NCBI GenBank assembly: GCA_951213105.1
Contig: OX578137.1
Span: 81,186,910 to 81,250,909, forward strand
Direction of reading: 5' to 3'
DNA from: Amaurobius ferox
Lineage: Eukaryota; Arthropoda; Arachnida; Araneae; Amaurobiidae
DNA length: 64,000 bases
The position numbers and the translations under genes were made by a program. How positions within the stretch are numbered: position 1 is the first letter of the stretch; each line of letters starts with the position of its first letter. Positions 1 to 12,680 of this stretch are shown here, piece by piece. The notes under the pieces are model-generated. The model saw only the letters and a list, made by a program, of their open reading frames with translations, was not told the DNA's origin and searched no databases.

Positions 1-206
1 AGCATGTTTTCCTATCATTTCACTTTTCGAACGTTTTGGTGTGGTGCACCCCCTCTAGAGAACGTTTTCGAAAAATTCGATTTTTCCAGGGGTTTTATCG
101 AACGATCGACCCGTGTACCAAATTGTAAGTCTATCTATTCGGAAAGTGCCTAAAAAAAGCGTGACAAACAGACAGACGGACACTTGGCAATTAATATATA
201 TAGATA
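1..206 (+). repeat. 3' tail of a dispersed repeat (type C-like)
   Basis: The stretch ends in a short run of CAGACAGACGG followed by an AT-rich terminus (ATTAATATATATAGAT). It carries the phrase 'gtgtaccaaattgtaagtc'. The same order (ACCAAATTT-like phrase, GACA repeats, TTTATATAGATA terminus) closes the larger repeat ending near 8035, so this is probably the 3' end of a related element cut by the window edge. It has no coding capacity. Family membership is inferred from this layout only. Confidence 0.4.
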
Positions 207-261
207 GCAAAGAAAACAATAAGTGATGTTTCTTGCAACATGATACACCTATATACTGAGC

Positions 262-1160
262 GATAACACCGTCTGATTAGTAGACTGTGGGACCACCGCG
301 GACGGCGATACAGGCACCAACACGTCTAGGTACAGAATCAATGATCGTACGGATGGTATCCTAATGGATGGCTGCCCATTCCCTGTCAATCATTTACCAG
401 TGTTCGTCTTCTAAAACCGGCGGTGTCAGTGCACGCAAACGACGTCCAATCACGCCCCAGACGTGTTAGATTGGTGAGAGGTCAGAGCAGACAGGTGACC
501 AGAGAAGCACCTGAATACATTGCAGGGCATGTTGGCTGATGCGTGGTGTGTGTGATAGGTCACTATCCTGCTGGTAAATGACATTGGGCACGAAGAAAGT
601 GTAGTGTCACCTACCACAGCACGTCATCCACATATCGTTGGATCGTCATAGTTCCCTTTATATGGACCAGAGGTGACCTGCTCTCATAGGCGATGGCGCC
701 TCAAACCATGATGTCGTGTTGTCGCGCGGTGTGGCGTTCCTTAGATATAAACGGAGGCGTCTGTTCTATTTGGTCAATGGTAGTCTTCTTAACGGGCACC
801 ATGAATGCTGGTCGTCGGCGACCAATCGGCGGATAATGGTACTGGTGGATATGGGAGCATCAAGGGTGTCCTGCACATGCTGCAACAGGGCGACGGAAGT
901 GATCTGCGGGCCCGCCAATGTTTCTCTGCGAATGCTTCGGTCCACGAGGGCTGACGTCGCTCTGGCCGTACCGGCTCCCTTCAAACACCGGTTCTCTACA
1001 TTCCTTTGTTCCAACTATCTTCGTCACAGCCGGTGCACCGTGAAAGAGTGTTGGTGGCTGTCCGTTGAGATTTGACGTATGGACCAACCTGCCCTTTCGA
1101 TCCCCATACCCCTCGTGAAATCGTCTGATTGATGGAACTGACTCGGTTGGCGGCGGCCTG
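262..1160 (-). pseudogene. Tc1-like transposase pseudogene
   Basis: On the minus strand, pieces of a Tc1/mariner transposase appear in the right order. Near 930-780 is the N-terminal helix-turn-helix part (ITSVALLQHVQDTLDAPIST, then PLRRLPLT). Near 710-600 is the catalytic-core phrase GAIAYESRSPLVHIKGTMTI followed by QRYVDDVL. Near 500-440 is DLSPI*HVWG, matching the family's SPDLSPIEHVWD. Near 345-290 is the C-terminal DTIRTIIDSVPRRVGACIA. In-frame stops (after HDIMV, after DDVLW, in the HVWG motif) and frame changes show it is dead. I could not find clear terminal inverted repeats. The base composition is much more GC-rich than the flanks, as expected for an inserted gene. Confidence 0.85.
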
Positions 1161-1240
1161 GTATTGTCTGCTACTACACGTTTCCTCTGAGATAAAAGAA
1201 CATTGCAAAATTATTTCCCTTTCAAACAGAGCGGCGCGAC

Positions 1241-2922
1241 TATTACCGATTCTGCAGGTTCATTCCCTTATATATCACTCAACGTGCGCGGGACAACTGC
1301 GCATTTCGTATTATTTACATAACTCGGTGAGCTGCGTCTATCCTGTAATTGGCATATATTTCTCCCCACTCATTTGTGGTGTCTCATTTTCACTTCACGT
1401 AGTGTATTAGAAACGTGAATCCATGTAATGCATTTCATCATTAACGTTACAACGCGTACGAGAAAAACTTTTATTCAATTACTTACTAGAAAATATTTGC
1501 TTATTAGGCAAATATCCAGCTATTGCTTACTAGAGTAAAATAATTGAAAAATAGCTGCTATATATTATGTTAAAGATTGTATTAATAAGTGAAAATAAGT
1601 TAGCGAAACGATGGGCAGCTACAGTTATAATTTTTGGAAAAATCGTCCTTACATATTGCTAATTAACAGGTGTACACCACGGCCTGTGTCCCTTAGCATA
1701 AAGGTTATAGTAAGAAAGGGTGTTAATTCTTAAACAGAAGAGCGCGCTTCAAGCAACAGTTTCTTATTCGAAAAAAATTCACAAGTGTATGCAAATTTTT
1801 CATTTACATTAACATTCTAGACTGAAATTGTTTAAAGCATTCTAGATGTAACAATAAAACATTCTAGTCTGAAATTGTTTCAAATGGGAAATCATCTCGC
1901 CTCTTTGCTCAAAAATATATTTTATATTCATATATGAGTAATTCAACTGCTTCATTAAATGTTTTCTGTGCAACAAGATCACATACATTTTCTTTCTCGT
2001 AAAATGTGACCCAAACGTACAGCAATAATATCATTTTTACGACACCCACTTTCAGTAGTTACATTTATAGCCCTTTCTTTTTGACGAAAAATCTGAACCG
2101 TAAGAAAAAAAGAAAGATATTGCTATGACTGTTTATGAAATCTATAAATATATATGAAATAAGAATACATTCGTAAATTGGGGGGGGGAGTATTCAAAGG
2201 AAAATGACAAAAAATAAATATTGCATGAATGGAAGGCTTATATTTTACTTCAGATGTAGAAAAGTATCAACAGTTATATAAATATCACTTAAATAATGCA
2301 TTGTTCAGACAGGAATTATATCATAACGATAAAAATATAATATTTGGTCGCATGAAAACGTCTTTCTGAAAATGTAAGAAAATATGATATCATAACTTAT
2401 TCTTGGTGAAAATATAGTCTTTGAATTAAATGTGTTGTGTACTTGAAAAGGAATTTAAAGGAAAACAAGTCATTTGCATCATTATCAGTTACATATAAAC
2501 GTTATCTTCTTTCGCCGTACAAAGCTAAAAGAACACTGGAAGTTAATAATATATGTATTATTTTTAGATTCTATATAAATAACATTGAAAATGTGTGCGT
2601 TTATTTGTATGTATGTATGTATGAATGTATGTATGTGCGTTTAACTTATCATCAATGGAGAACGACTGCACCGAATTTAATGTAATTCTGTGGGTAGCCG
2701 TAAAATAATCCTACTTAAAATTCATTCCACAGTTTCTAGACGCAGGGGTTGTGGAGATATTATAAATGAAAGAACTTTCCACAGCAATAGCATTATGCAG
2801 ACGTTATTTTTTCGACAAAATTTATTTGACGAAAATGAAATTCCACTTCTCGTAGCATTGCATTCAAATCAAATGTGTAAATACAGCAGCCGAGTTTTAT
2901 TAAATTTTTCCAATTTAAAAAA
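1241..2922. other. AT-rich stretch without recognisable gene
   Basis: I see no coding or RNA feature. There is a G9 run near 2180, and a short degenerate (GTAT)n run at about 2607-2637. Short open frames here have no protein-like composition. Confidence 0.5.
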
Positions 2923-3852
2923 TCTGACGTAGGTAGCACATGAATTTCCTTATATAATGCAATGAATTTACTACTTTTACAGTAAAAGAAAATAGATTAT
3001 TCTTATAGTGGATACTTATATTCTTTCTATTCACATTTCGTCAATTAATTGTCATTTTCATTGATTTAGCGTCATTTTTATCCATTTGGCAAGTTTTTCG
3101 TTAATTTGGCAACATTTAAAAGTCACCAAGAGGGCGACATTCCGCCAAACCCGTCGCCAAAATCTCGAAAAGCGTTATGGACGGAGAAATAACTTATTCT
3201 TATAGCAGACTGCCGTTGAAATACAAAAGTATTACTCAAAATATATTTCCTCGAGAATGAAGCGAGCTAGATCCACGCGAATGATGTCACCATATTTATC
3301 GCATGATATTACATATGAAAAGTGAACATGTTTCTCAACAATTAATTTTTTTTTTAATTTAGGGGATTTTTTTATATATTTATTTGAAAAATGTGCAATA
3401 TCTCGAGAACGGTTCATGCTAGCGTTCTAAAGTTTAAGTCAATCGTTTTCTAAGGGAAAATTTCATAAAAAAATTCTATTTGCGTAACTTTATTAAAGGT
3501 TTGATTTTTTGTGGAATTTTTCAAAATTTCATTCGAAAATTTAGGGGAGTTCTGAGCATTAGATTTTGTTTAAAAACAATAAGCTTCCAGTATTTACGGA
3601 TTGTAATTTGTGTACCAAATTTCGTTCGAATCACTCCAATTGTTCGTGAGATATAGTCTCCACAGACTCACTGATACACACGCACACATATACACACACG
3701 CACACACACACACACACACACATCGTGTCAAAAACGTTCTATTCGTGATCAGGGATGCTTGAAACGTGCTCTTCCATCGATAACTCGATTTCGAATTTTT
3801 CTTCCCCGTCATAATACTTTCCTTATACATTATATATGTATAAGGAAAGTAA
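2923..3852 (+). mobile_element. A element, copy A1 (full length)
   Basis: It starts with a slightly diverged form of the family 5' end TCTGATGTGGGCA-CACATG and ends with the hairpin ACTTTCCTTATA ... TATAAGGAAAGT (3815-3850). Between them are the block rich in TCGCCAA/TTGGCGA words (3060-3180), the phrase 'atctcgagaacggttcatgct', and a (CA)n run at 3678-3722. It has no open frame of substance. The family reading rests on more than ten copies in this window with the same ends. Confidence 0.85.
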
Positions 3853-4217
3853 TAATACAGAATTTTTTATAAAATAAATTTTATATATGTATGGTATAGC
3901 ACTTTCGGTTAGATTATATCAATTACGGCTTTCGTATTTAAAGAATACGAGAATTGCTGCTATTGTCAATTTTGTATGTCATCTATTTTATTTTCGCAGA
4001 TATTTTTTAACCTTATATATTGCGTTTTGCAAATTAACTAACGCATTGTGTTCAGTCAATTGTTAAAAAGTAATACGGATATGTCTTTAGCGCTTCCATT
4101 CGTTTTAGCGCTTTCATTTGGCATATATTGATCCAGTATCAGATTGTTTTGTAAACTTGTTTATGAATGGAACCAGAGCATTTTATTCCTCATATCTGTA
4201 TTATGTGAAGATAATAT

Positions 4218-4471
4218 CTTTCCTTATATACATGTAATGTATAAGGAAATTATTGTGGCTGGGTCGAAAATTCGAATTCGAGTTTTGTCAGTGAGTTTGT
4301 GGAGACGATAATTGACGAACGAATTAAACGATTCGAACGAAATTTATTAAAAACATTACAATCCGTGAATACTGGAAACTTATTATTTTTTTAAAGCAAT
4401 CGGATGTTTTGAACCCCCCTAAATTATCGAGTAAAATTTTGAAAAAATTATCAAGAAGTTAAAACCTTTTA
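4218..4471 (-). mobile_element. A element, 3' part (A2), microsatellite missing
   Basis: The minus-strand copy keeps the terminal hairpin (4222-4252), the AATTCGAATT segment and the 'gagacgataattgacgaacgaa' region. About 130 bases that include the CA/TG run and the flanking 'gatcagggatgcttgaaacg' segment are cleanly absent between 'cgagtttt' and 'gtcagtgag' near 4288. The 5' half of the element is absent. Confidence 0.75.
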
Positions 4472-4499
4472 GCAGCAGACCCTAAAAGCAGACCTTCGG

Positions 4500-4711
4500 C
4501 TGCTTGAGACGACTGAAATTTTACACACTTACAGAATCCACCACTGGGCCGAACCTACCGAATTCGGATTTTCGATATTTACCATTAATTGTCAACAAGA
4601 TGGGAGAGGTGCTGAACCTTGGATGAATCTTTGCACATTTGTAGTAACTCGGACCTACCGAACGCAACGAAGTCAGATTTTCGATATTTTCCCTTAAGAT
4701 GTCAAGACGAT
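4500..4711. repeat. Two diverged tandem copies, period about 109 bp
   Basis: The segments around 4513-4600 and 4622-4711 share the ordered words 'acctaccgaa', 'cagattttcgatatttt' (or a close variant) and 'tgtcaa.a.gatg'. The match is imperfect, so the duplication is old. No coding sense is visible. Confidence 0.5.
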
Positions 4712-5580
<869 letters not shown>

Positions 5581-5875
5581 CTAGCAGCATACCCGCTCTT
5601 CGTACGGAGTATATAATATAAATAAACTTAAATTTCACAATCCTGTGCAATCATTCCTATAGTATACTAAATGACATGTTTAATCAAAATATTCTGTTAA
5701 AATATTTAATACAATGCTCCTAAAAAGAAACATAAGGATCTCTGTTCTCACTATACAAAACTATCTTCAGGGGTAGATCTGAAGAATAAAATATCCTAGC
5801 CTTTTTTGTAAGCAAATTTATAAAAAGTATGGAATTGAATCAATATATGCAAAATAATAGGGTATTGTATGGGAC

Positions 5876-6370
5876 CCGTACTACTTATACACGCGAATAT
5901 TAGAAGATATAACCTGTATTAGTAGTTAACATATATAAATTGAAAATATCAATAAATCCGTAATTTTTAAACCAGTAGGCAGTAATTAATTCCAATATGT
6001 GCCCAAATGAAAGTGCTAAAATTATATGGGAAGATAAACCCGTACTACTTATAATGTCATAGATTAGAAGATATGTCCTAGTGTTAGTAAAAGATTACCC
6101 GTATTATAATATTTAGTTTGAAAAATTTTTGCCAATATATAACAGATTACTTAATAAATTTAAAATATCAATAATCCCCGTAATCTTCATACCGGAAGGC
6201 TTGATTCCAATATATGCCAATATACATGTACTACTTAAATTCTCTTACATTAGAAGATATACCAGTGCATTTGTAGAAGATTACTCGTACAACGTACAAT
6301 ATATGAGTTTCAACAATTTTTGCCGCAATAAAACAATGCCATAAGAAATTGAAAATATCAATAATCTCTG
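5876..6370 (+). repeat. Degenerate tandem triplication, period 165-190 bp
   Basis: Three successive units each contain a 'cgtactactta' word, 'attagaagatat', a GTAGAAGATTAC-like word, 'aaaatatcaataa' and a TTCCAATATATGCC-like word in the same order. Units begin near 5876, 6039 and 6227. The drift between units implies an old array. Confidence 0.65.
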
Positions 6371-6651
6371 AATCAATAATCCCGAAAACATCAATAATAA
6401 TAATGTTTAAACATGAAGATCGTAATTGATATTATCCAGTCAAAAATACGATGGCAGTGAAATTTATTTTATATACATATCTTCATAATTAAAATCGGAA
6501 AAGATTTAATAAAAATCTTCTTCCTCATAAACACATTAAATTTAAATCCGTTGTTAAGCGACATGTTATGATTTGCTTCAAATAAATTGGCGGTCAAAAT
6601 ATCGTCTGAATATCTCTAATGAAGGTTTGGCGACATTTTAAAAAATCGCCA

Positions 6652-6704
6652 AATTTATCGCCAAGTGGGACTGTAGAACTGACAGTCCCACTTGGCGATA
6701 AATT
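6652..6704. repeat. Perfect 23-bp inverted repeat with 7-base loop
   Basis: The left arm (6652-6674) and right arm (6682-6704) are exact reverse complements around the loop AGAACTG. The arms include ATCGCCAAGTGGGACTGT, so the hairpin is built from the TCGCCAA words of the surrounding block. A perfect stem this long in drifted sequence suggests recent formation or a terminus of a small foldback element. Confidence 0.9.
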
Positions 6705-7962
6705 GACGAACCATCATCAAAATATTATCCCCTAAAAAAATACAATTTCGTTTATTTAGGGCAATTTATCAATTTCAAAATATTTTTATGGATTTATAAA
6801 TATTTTTATCAATTTGGTGACATTTTAAAAATTCGCTAAATGGGTTACTAAGTAGGGCGGTTGGACTGACAGACAAATGCTAACGAAACACCATTTCAGT
6901 ACTTTCTTTTAACAAAACAAAATAAAATTTATTGATTTACGTCATTTTTATCAATTTGGGGATATTTCAATCAATTTGGCAACTTTTAAGAAATTTGCCA
7001 AGTTAGCGATATCCAGCCAAATTCGTAGCTCTAAATTCGCAGATCTGAATAAAATATCGCGATCCAGTTTGAATATACTAAATGAAAACACTAAAATATT
7101 ATTAGGAGATATACCCATTCTACTCTTTTTCTGTTTAAACAATTGGATAAATGAATTTATTGGGTAAACAGAATATGAATTTATTAGCTAAACACAATAT
7201 ATAAGCTTAAAACCTCTTTGCTAAAATACATGAAAGTGATGTATGCAGTTCGCAATTAATATAATTAAAAAAAATCAAACCGTTTATTTATAAGATATAT
7301 TTTAATATCCATTTATTTATTATTCAAATCGAAAAAATAATAATAATCATTAACAAACACATTTAATTCCATTCCGTTGCCGAGCAACATGATATAAGAT
7401 AGAATCTTATAAAATGCGAAATTAAATAACCATTTTAATTTCTTTATACTTCTAATCGTTGAGTAAAAACTTGTGAAATATAAAACATGGAGGTAGATTT
7501 TTCCATTTAAATTCATGTTTCAAACAATTCATGCTTTCAGATAGTGACTATTTAATGCAAAAATCCTGCATCAAACTCAAAAATAAAGTTTTAATTCCCT
7601 TTGACGCTTTAAGCAAACGATTTTATCCTTTCCGTTTGCATAAACCACGGAGTTGGAGAGTAGAACTCCTATAAAAAAAGTTCCGTTTTTCATTAATATT
7701 TCGACAACCCCTGGTCTTAGAAACTCGAAGCTTGGGCAAAATTTATGGGGGGCTATTTCAAGGCCACCCACAAAATTTCATTAAATTCGGTTCAGCGGTT
7801 CTCTCGTGATGTGAGACAAACGAAAGTTTCGTTTTTTACTAATATCTCGAGAACCACTGGTCGTAAAAATTCCAACCATAGACTAAATTTTAAGTGGGGC
7901 AATTTCTAGGCTACCCACAAAATTTCATCAAATTCGGTTCAGCCGTTCTCCCGTGATGATGG

Positions 7963-7969
<7 letters not shown>

Positions 7970-8010
<41 letters not shown>
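7970..8010 (+). repeat. (GACA)n microsatellite
   Basis: About ten GACA units follow 'gatgatgggacaaaca'. This is the microsatellite near the 3' end of the type C repeat. Confidence 0.95.
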
Positions 8011-8035
8011 TATTTTCAATTTTATTTATATAGAT

Positions 8036-9340
8036 ATATTATAAGTTTCTTTATATTATATACACCGTATGAAGATCGGATATGTTGCTAGCATTTAAAT
8101 TAAGTTGTTCTGTGTAAAGAATAATTATATATACAGTTGGTGAGTTTTGTTGAAATTCAATACTACGCAATGCACTAATTTAACTATTATGTATGTGTGT
8201 GTCTCCGATGGTGTGAGATTTATCTATGTATTCTTAAATAAAATTATCAAAGTTTCTTCCGTACATTTAACAAATCTCGAGTATCATTTATGCATGGAAT
8301 GCTTAAATAAACGATGACATAATTGTCTTCTAAAGTAATAGCCTCAAGTCCAATAATTCAGCACAATTGAATTTCGAAATTTACACTCTCCTAATTTCAA
8401 ATGAATGCAAATTAACTACCAGTGTCATTAGTGAGGATACTGCACACAGCAGCGTGCATGACTTGCTAATGAAGACGACATTATTACATTTCAATGAAAA
8501 ATGGCTAAGATACTTAGTTCAATGGTAATTCAAAGCATTGTTATGAACGCGTTACATTTTAGAGTTGTTTTTTGGAGTCTACAGTGCAATGGCTTTATTG
8601 TTCTAAAGAAAATGATAATTTTTTAAAAATTAATTTTGCAGTTTTCAAAATGGGGTCACGAAATTAACATATTTTATGAAGCACAATAGAGTGAGAGACA
8701 GAGAGAGAGTATTTTATATGTGAATATAACTATTGGTGAAAATGACTGTTTAAGATGGTATGTAAAAAACGTCATGATGGAGAAATGTTGTTGCTGCTTC
8801 TTTGAGAACTCTTGTTCTATTCTTTGAAATTGGTTTCTCTACACATATTTAACATAAGAAAATAATATACAAAACTTGCTATTTTCAGAAATAACACAAA
8901 CGAATAAGAAAATGAGATACAAAATTCAAATTCACTTTAAGAAAAAAATAATATATTTAAAAACAACATTTACCGAAGATCAAGGGTATTTTTTCAATTC
9001 AAAATTTTGGATTGGGAATGTAATGGCATGGATTAGGAACAAGAGAGCAACTTTTAAGTCAGGTAAAGTGTATTTTTAAGAAATAAATGATATTTTTGAC
9101 ATATTAGTTACAGGACAGCAGACGCTCATGAAAACAATGAAAAATGTATTACGCCATAAAAATTCATAAAAGTAACAAAGATAAGCGTCATGCAATAAAA
9201 GTGAACGCATACAGAATAATATCGCCAAAATCGATGGTGTCATGGTTGCATTTTGAAATTTAATTTACAACAAGTAAAAATCTATTCGTAAGAATTCAAG
9301 ATACCAAACGCAAGAAAATCTAAGCCAATAAGTTACAGAA
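8036..9340. other. No gene seen
   Basis: This is AT-rich sequence. A short GAGA run lies at 8691-8709. Small frames here show no family resemblance. Confidence 0.4.
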
Positions 9341-9344
9341 TCTA

Positions 9345-9640
9345 CTTCAACAATAAGAGCTTGCAATGTTGTCTCAGTTGGTCAACGGCAGAGTGTCGGC
9401 AGAGCGTCGACAGAGCTCCATTTCGGAGATCCAGGGTTCAATTCCCGGTTGGGGCAGGCAGCAAGGCGTTTTTACAATGACGAACATGTCAACCTGTAGG
9501 TTAGTGCAAACATGTCTCAGGTCTGAAGACTCCAGACCGTGCGACTCACATAGTGGATTTAGAGTAGCTAGCTGCAAGGCTGGGAAAGGATATCTCCTGC
9601 ACCCAGGAATCACCCAAGGTCTACTATCCCGCTAAACGAA
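9345..9640 (+). mobile_element. tRNA-derived SINE S2, copy a
   Basis: It contains a pol III box A-like segment (GGTCAACGGCAGAG, 9380-9393, with a small local duplication 'cagagcgtcgacagag') and a good box B, GGTTCAATTCC, at 9435-9445. A unique body of about 190 bp follows. The head and the stretch upstream ('agaatctacttcaacaataagagcttg') match copy b at 10655, which shows a shared repeat. The open frames on both strands here are read-throughs of the SINE. Confidence 0.65.
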
Positions 9641-10650
9641 CTTTTATTTAGATCTGAAAATATAGCAATTGATGATAAATATTGTGATTAAGCAGACAGT
9701 TTTACATCATATTTGAACTTGACAAGTACGTCCATTTTACAAAAATGGAAAAAGGGTTATTGCGAATTAGATAAAAATTTTATTGAAAAATAAAATTTAG
9801 AGTGAGGTATAATAACGTAATGAAAAATAGATTAAAATTGAAGAAAATAATAAAATTTTAAAAGTAAAATTTAGAAAATATATAAAAAGAAAATGTATGA
9901 AAAGGAAAAAAAATAGGCGTATGAAAAACAAAAACAAAAATTTAGAATAAAATTTAGAAAATAAAAATAAGAAAAAATACAATTAAAAAGGGTCAAAAGA
10001 AAAAGAAAGATCCAAGAGAATAAGAACAGTTAACACAGCTTTTTTTTTTTTTAAAGAAAAATATGAAGGGAACACAATAAGTTCTGTATAAGTTAATAAG
10101 TATGAAATATAGTTATTTATTGATCAAAATTAATTGAGAGCAGAATCTACTCATAAGCTTAGGTCACTTTAGAAATTTCCATGGCAACAAGAATACAGTT
10201 TTTAATTTTTTTCTACTGAAGAGGGATTTGAACAAACTTTGGAGAACCAAATTGGTTATTAGAGGGGCAGGGTTTGCAGAGATAAAAATTTTTAGAAAAA
10301 GGACAATTGAAAATGTAATGGTCAATGTCACCGTATGTTTGGGGTCTAAAAGTGATCCTAGTGTGATTAACACAGATTCAGTGGACTCAGGGATATGAAG
10401 CGTCGATTTCAAATTAGGGGGTAATGACCACGCAGGATACTAATCTGTCGAAAACCCAGGCCACTCCACTCACCCTAGGATACGAGCAGCTGCTTGAGTG
10501 GCCGGAGGATACTAATCTGTGTGAAAGTAGAAGTATCAGGAGGCTCAGCTGGGGTAAAAATTGCCGGAGGTGGTCAATCAGGATTTCAGTTGCACGCCAA
10601 TCTGACATTAGAGAGTGGAGAATGCAGAGTCCACTTCGAAAATAAAAGCT
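9641..10650. other. A-rich interspersed sequence, no gene
   Basis: 9780-9990 is strongly purine- and A-rich on the plus strand, with recurring 'aaaatttagaa' words. Between 10430 and 10525 the word 'ggatactaatctgt' occurs twice, about 75 bases apart. At 10140-10160 there is a weak third match to the 'cagaatctact..ataagctt' segment that precedes both S2 copies. Confidence 0.4.
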
Positions 10651-10654
10651 TGTA

Positions 10655-10850
10655 GCTTCGTCCTAGTAGCTCAACGGTAGAGCATCGGCTAACCATTTCT
10701 GAGATCCAGGGTACAATTCCCGGTTGGGACAGCAAGGCTCTTTACAAAGTTGAAACGATACATAAAAATAGAAGAATGAGCACAGGCGATGGGAGGAGTA
10801 AATAGGACTTTGACAGCCCTCGTGATTCACAGAAGATAGCCACATATCGA
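10655..10850 (+). mobile_element. tRNA-derived SINE S2, copy b
   Basis: The head folds roughly as a tRNA. The acceptor arms GTCCTAG and TTGGGAC pair with wobbles, the D-stem is GCTC/GAGC, box A is TAGCTCAACGG (10667-10677) and box B is GGTACAATTCC (10710-10720). The anticodon stem is imperfect and no CCA or clean terminator follows, so this is a SINE head and not a tRNA gene. The anticodon-loop region reads CTAACCA, which would be compatible with a Val(AAC) ancestor; that is weak inference. Confidence 0.65.
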
Positions 10851-10883
10851 GAAAGAGTCTTAGAGGATGTTCTGAAAAGACCC

Positions 10884-10949
10884 AAAAATGAATCCGGATA
10901 AATTCGCAAATGACTGAAAATGAATCCTGATAAATTCGCAAAGTGTTCC
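10884..10949 (+). repeat. 33-bp tandem duplication
   Basis: Two units contain AAAATGAATCC(G/T)GATAAATT followed by CGCAAA. They begin at about 10884 and 10917, and differ at one base in the shared part. Confidence 0.85.
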
Positions 10950-10950
10950 T

Positions 10951-12118
10951 AAGTTTGGCTTGTAATTCAATATGCTAACATATGAATTGCATAAGTTGAG
11001 AACTGTCATTATGAAGGGCATTAATGAAATTTTGCATGTCCAAGTACTAAAGAACAATTAATTTCGTTATTTGTGACGAAATGAGAAGATGCTTTTATTT
11101 CATCTCCTGATTAACTGTGCAGATCCTACTTTTCTAAGAAACTGAAGGCCAAGCCAAGAATTTTCAGAGGTTTCGTGCATGTTCATAGCTGTTGAGGAAA
11201 TCCATTTTAAGTAAATGATATTTTGAAAAGAACTATCCTTTGACGGGTAAGATAATTATTAGAGGTGTCAGTAAATTTAAAGACTCCCATATTTCGGTGA
11301 AATATAATCAATGCGACAAGCATAGGTCAAAGTAAATATTTCTAACTATTAATGTAAAAACAAATTAGCTTATCTAAAATATAAGGTGCTTATTTCGTGA
11401 ATGGTGAAATAAAAAATATAAATAATTTTCTTTAAAATTAACAAATTATCTCATGAATTATTAAACTTACAGTAATGTTTTTTTTCAGATTTGTATTACA
11501 GATTCAGCAAGTGACTATTTCATTTAGACGGGTTACAATGAAGACATATGCAGCGCAACTAAAATTAAATTGTTGACTAATTGTTGACGTTATTGTTGAG
11601 AAATTTGAAGATTTATTCTTCATTAAAAGTATTTCAATAAATAAGTCAAATTAATTACTATAGTTTGAAATGCATTTAAAAACAAATTATCTCTGTAATC
11701 AAATTGCAGTTTTGCAACTTCTAGCGTTGCAAACTTATCATTTTTTATGACAATATATAGTCATTTAAAGGGGCATGTGTCTGCCAAATATAATTCAATT
11801 TTGTCACGAAATGGCTAAATTGACATCGTTAACTATAATGGATGTTCATAAACAGTGGAAATCTAATCATTTTTACTACAATAAATTCTTTCAAAATATA
11901 GGCAACAGTGGAAATAACAACTCGATATATTTATTTAAAAATTTGCAGCTAAATTAAATAATGAACATGAAATTTATGCCGCAGCCTTCATATTATGGCA
12001 GTTAGTGTGTACACTTCATTTTCGACAGAATTATTAGGATTTCCTATACACTTTTACAGATAGTTATGCGAATTTTCGGAAAAACGAAAGCTATATCTCC
12101 AGAATTGGTTAAATCTTT
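10951..12118. other. No gene seen
   Basis: This is AT-rich sequence with no family I recognise. Confidence 0.4.
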
Positions 12119-12166
12119 CTGGTAGGTCGGACGGTCTGGGTCTCAACAAAAACAATAACAACAACA
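12119..12166 (+). mobile_element. SINE S1, 3' stub (S1a)
   Basis: Only the last part of S1 is present: 'ctggtaggtcggacggtctg' followed by the CAA-rich tail. It equals the 3' end of the full copy at 23710-24000. Copies reduced to the 3' end are what 5'-truncated retrotransposition gives. Confidence 0.8.
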
Positions 12167-12680
12167 CGTGATTCATCATACATCAGAAAAAATACTGATA
12201 CATTTATGAGACAAAATTACTTTAATCATTAATTTAACGTTTTGGCACATATTTCAATGACTTACAGTGTGACATAAATACATGAACACTAGGCATTTAA
12301 TTCGAACTTATTATCATATTAATACTATTATTACTCACAATTTTAAATACATTTCCTTATAATAAAGGCATAAAAATCTCGTTTAGTAAAGCAGCTTGGA
12401 ATAGCCTTGCATTATTATCATGTGTAGTATGGAACTTTGCAGTTTACTTTTTGAGCTAACTTCAAACATGTGAATGTATATTCCCACTCCTCCACAGCAC
12501 AGCGTCTATATAAAAGAGGGCGAAAAATGAAGAGACTAACGTTTCACAATATATAAATTCGGTTTTACCTCAATAAAAACCTCAATAAAGTCTTATTTAA
12601 AACCGTACAGTTCATATAAAATCTTATTCAAAACTTATAGTTATCCAACTTGCCACATAACTTCAAAAGTTATATAAAAA
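12167..12680. other. No gene seen
   Basis: This is AT-rich sequence. Near 12560-12660 there are loosely repeated words ('ataaaacctcaataaa', 'aaatcttattcaaaac'). Confidence 0.35.

Larger units (their letters stand above)
5581..8035 (+). mobile_element. Large non-autonomous repeat (type C)
   Basis: It is proposed as one composite element. It opens with 'ctagcagcatacccgctc', a start reminiscent of repeats with a TACCCG end, and closes with a (GACA)n run (7970-8010) and the terminus 'tttatttatatagatata', like the repeat at 1-206. Inside are a degenerate triplication (5876-6370), TCGCCAA-type words (6590-7060) also seen in A elements, a perfect hairpin (6652-6704), and two tandem copies of a roughly 145-bp segment (7650-7810, 7830-7965). 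Both segment copies end in 'aaatttcat.aaattcggttcag'. No protein is encoded. That all of this is a single element is inference. Confidence 0.45.

Noticed and set aside
10661..10732. A functional tRNA gene
   Set aside because: The anticodon stem is mispaired, there is no clean terminator, and the head is repeated as part of a longer dispersed unit.
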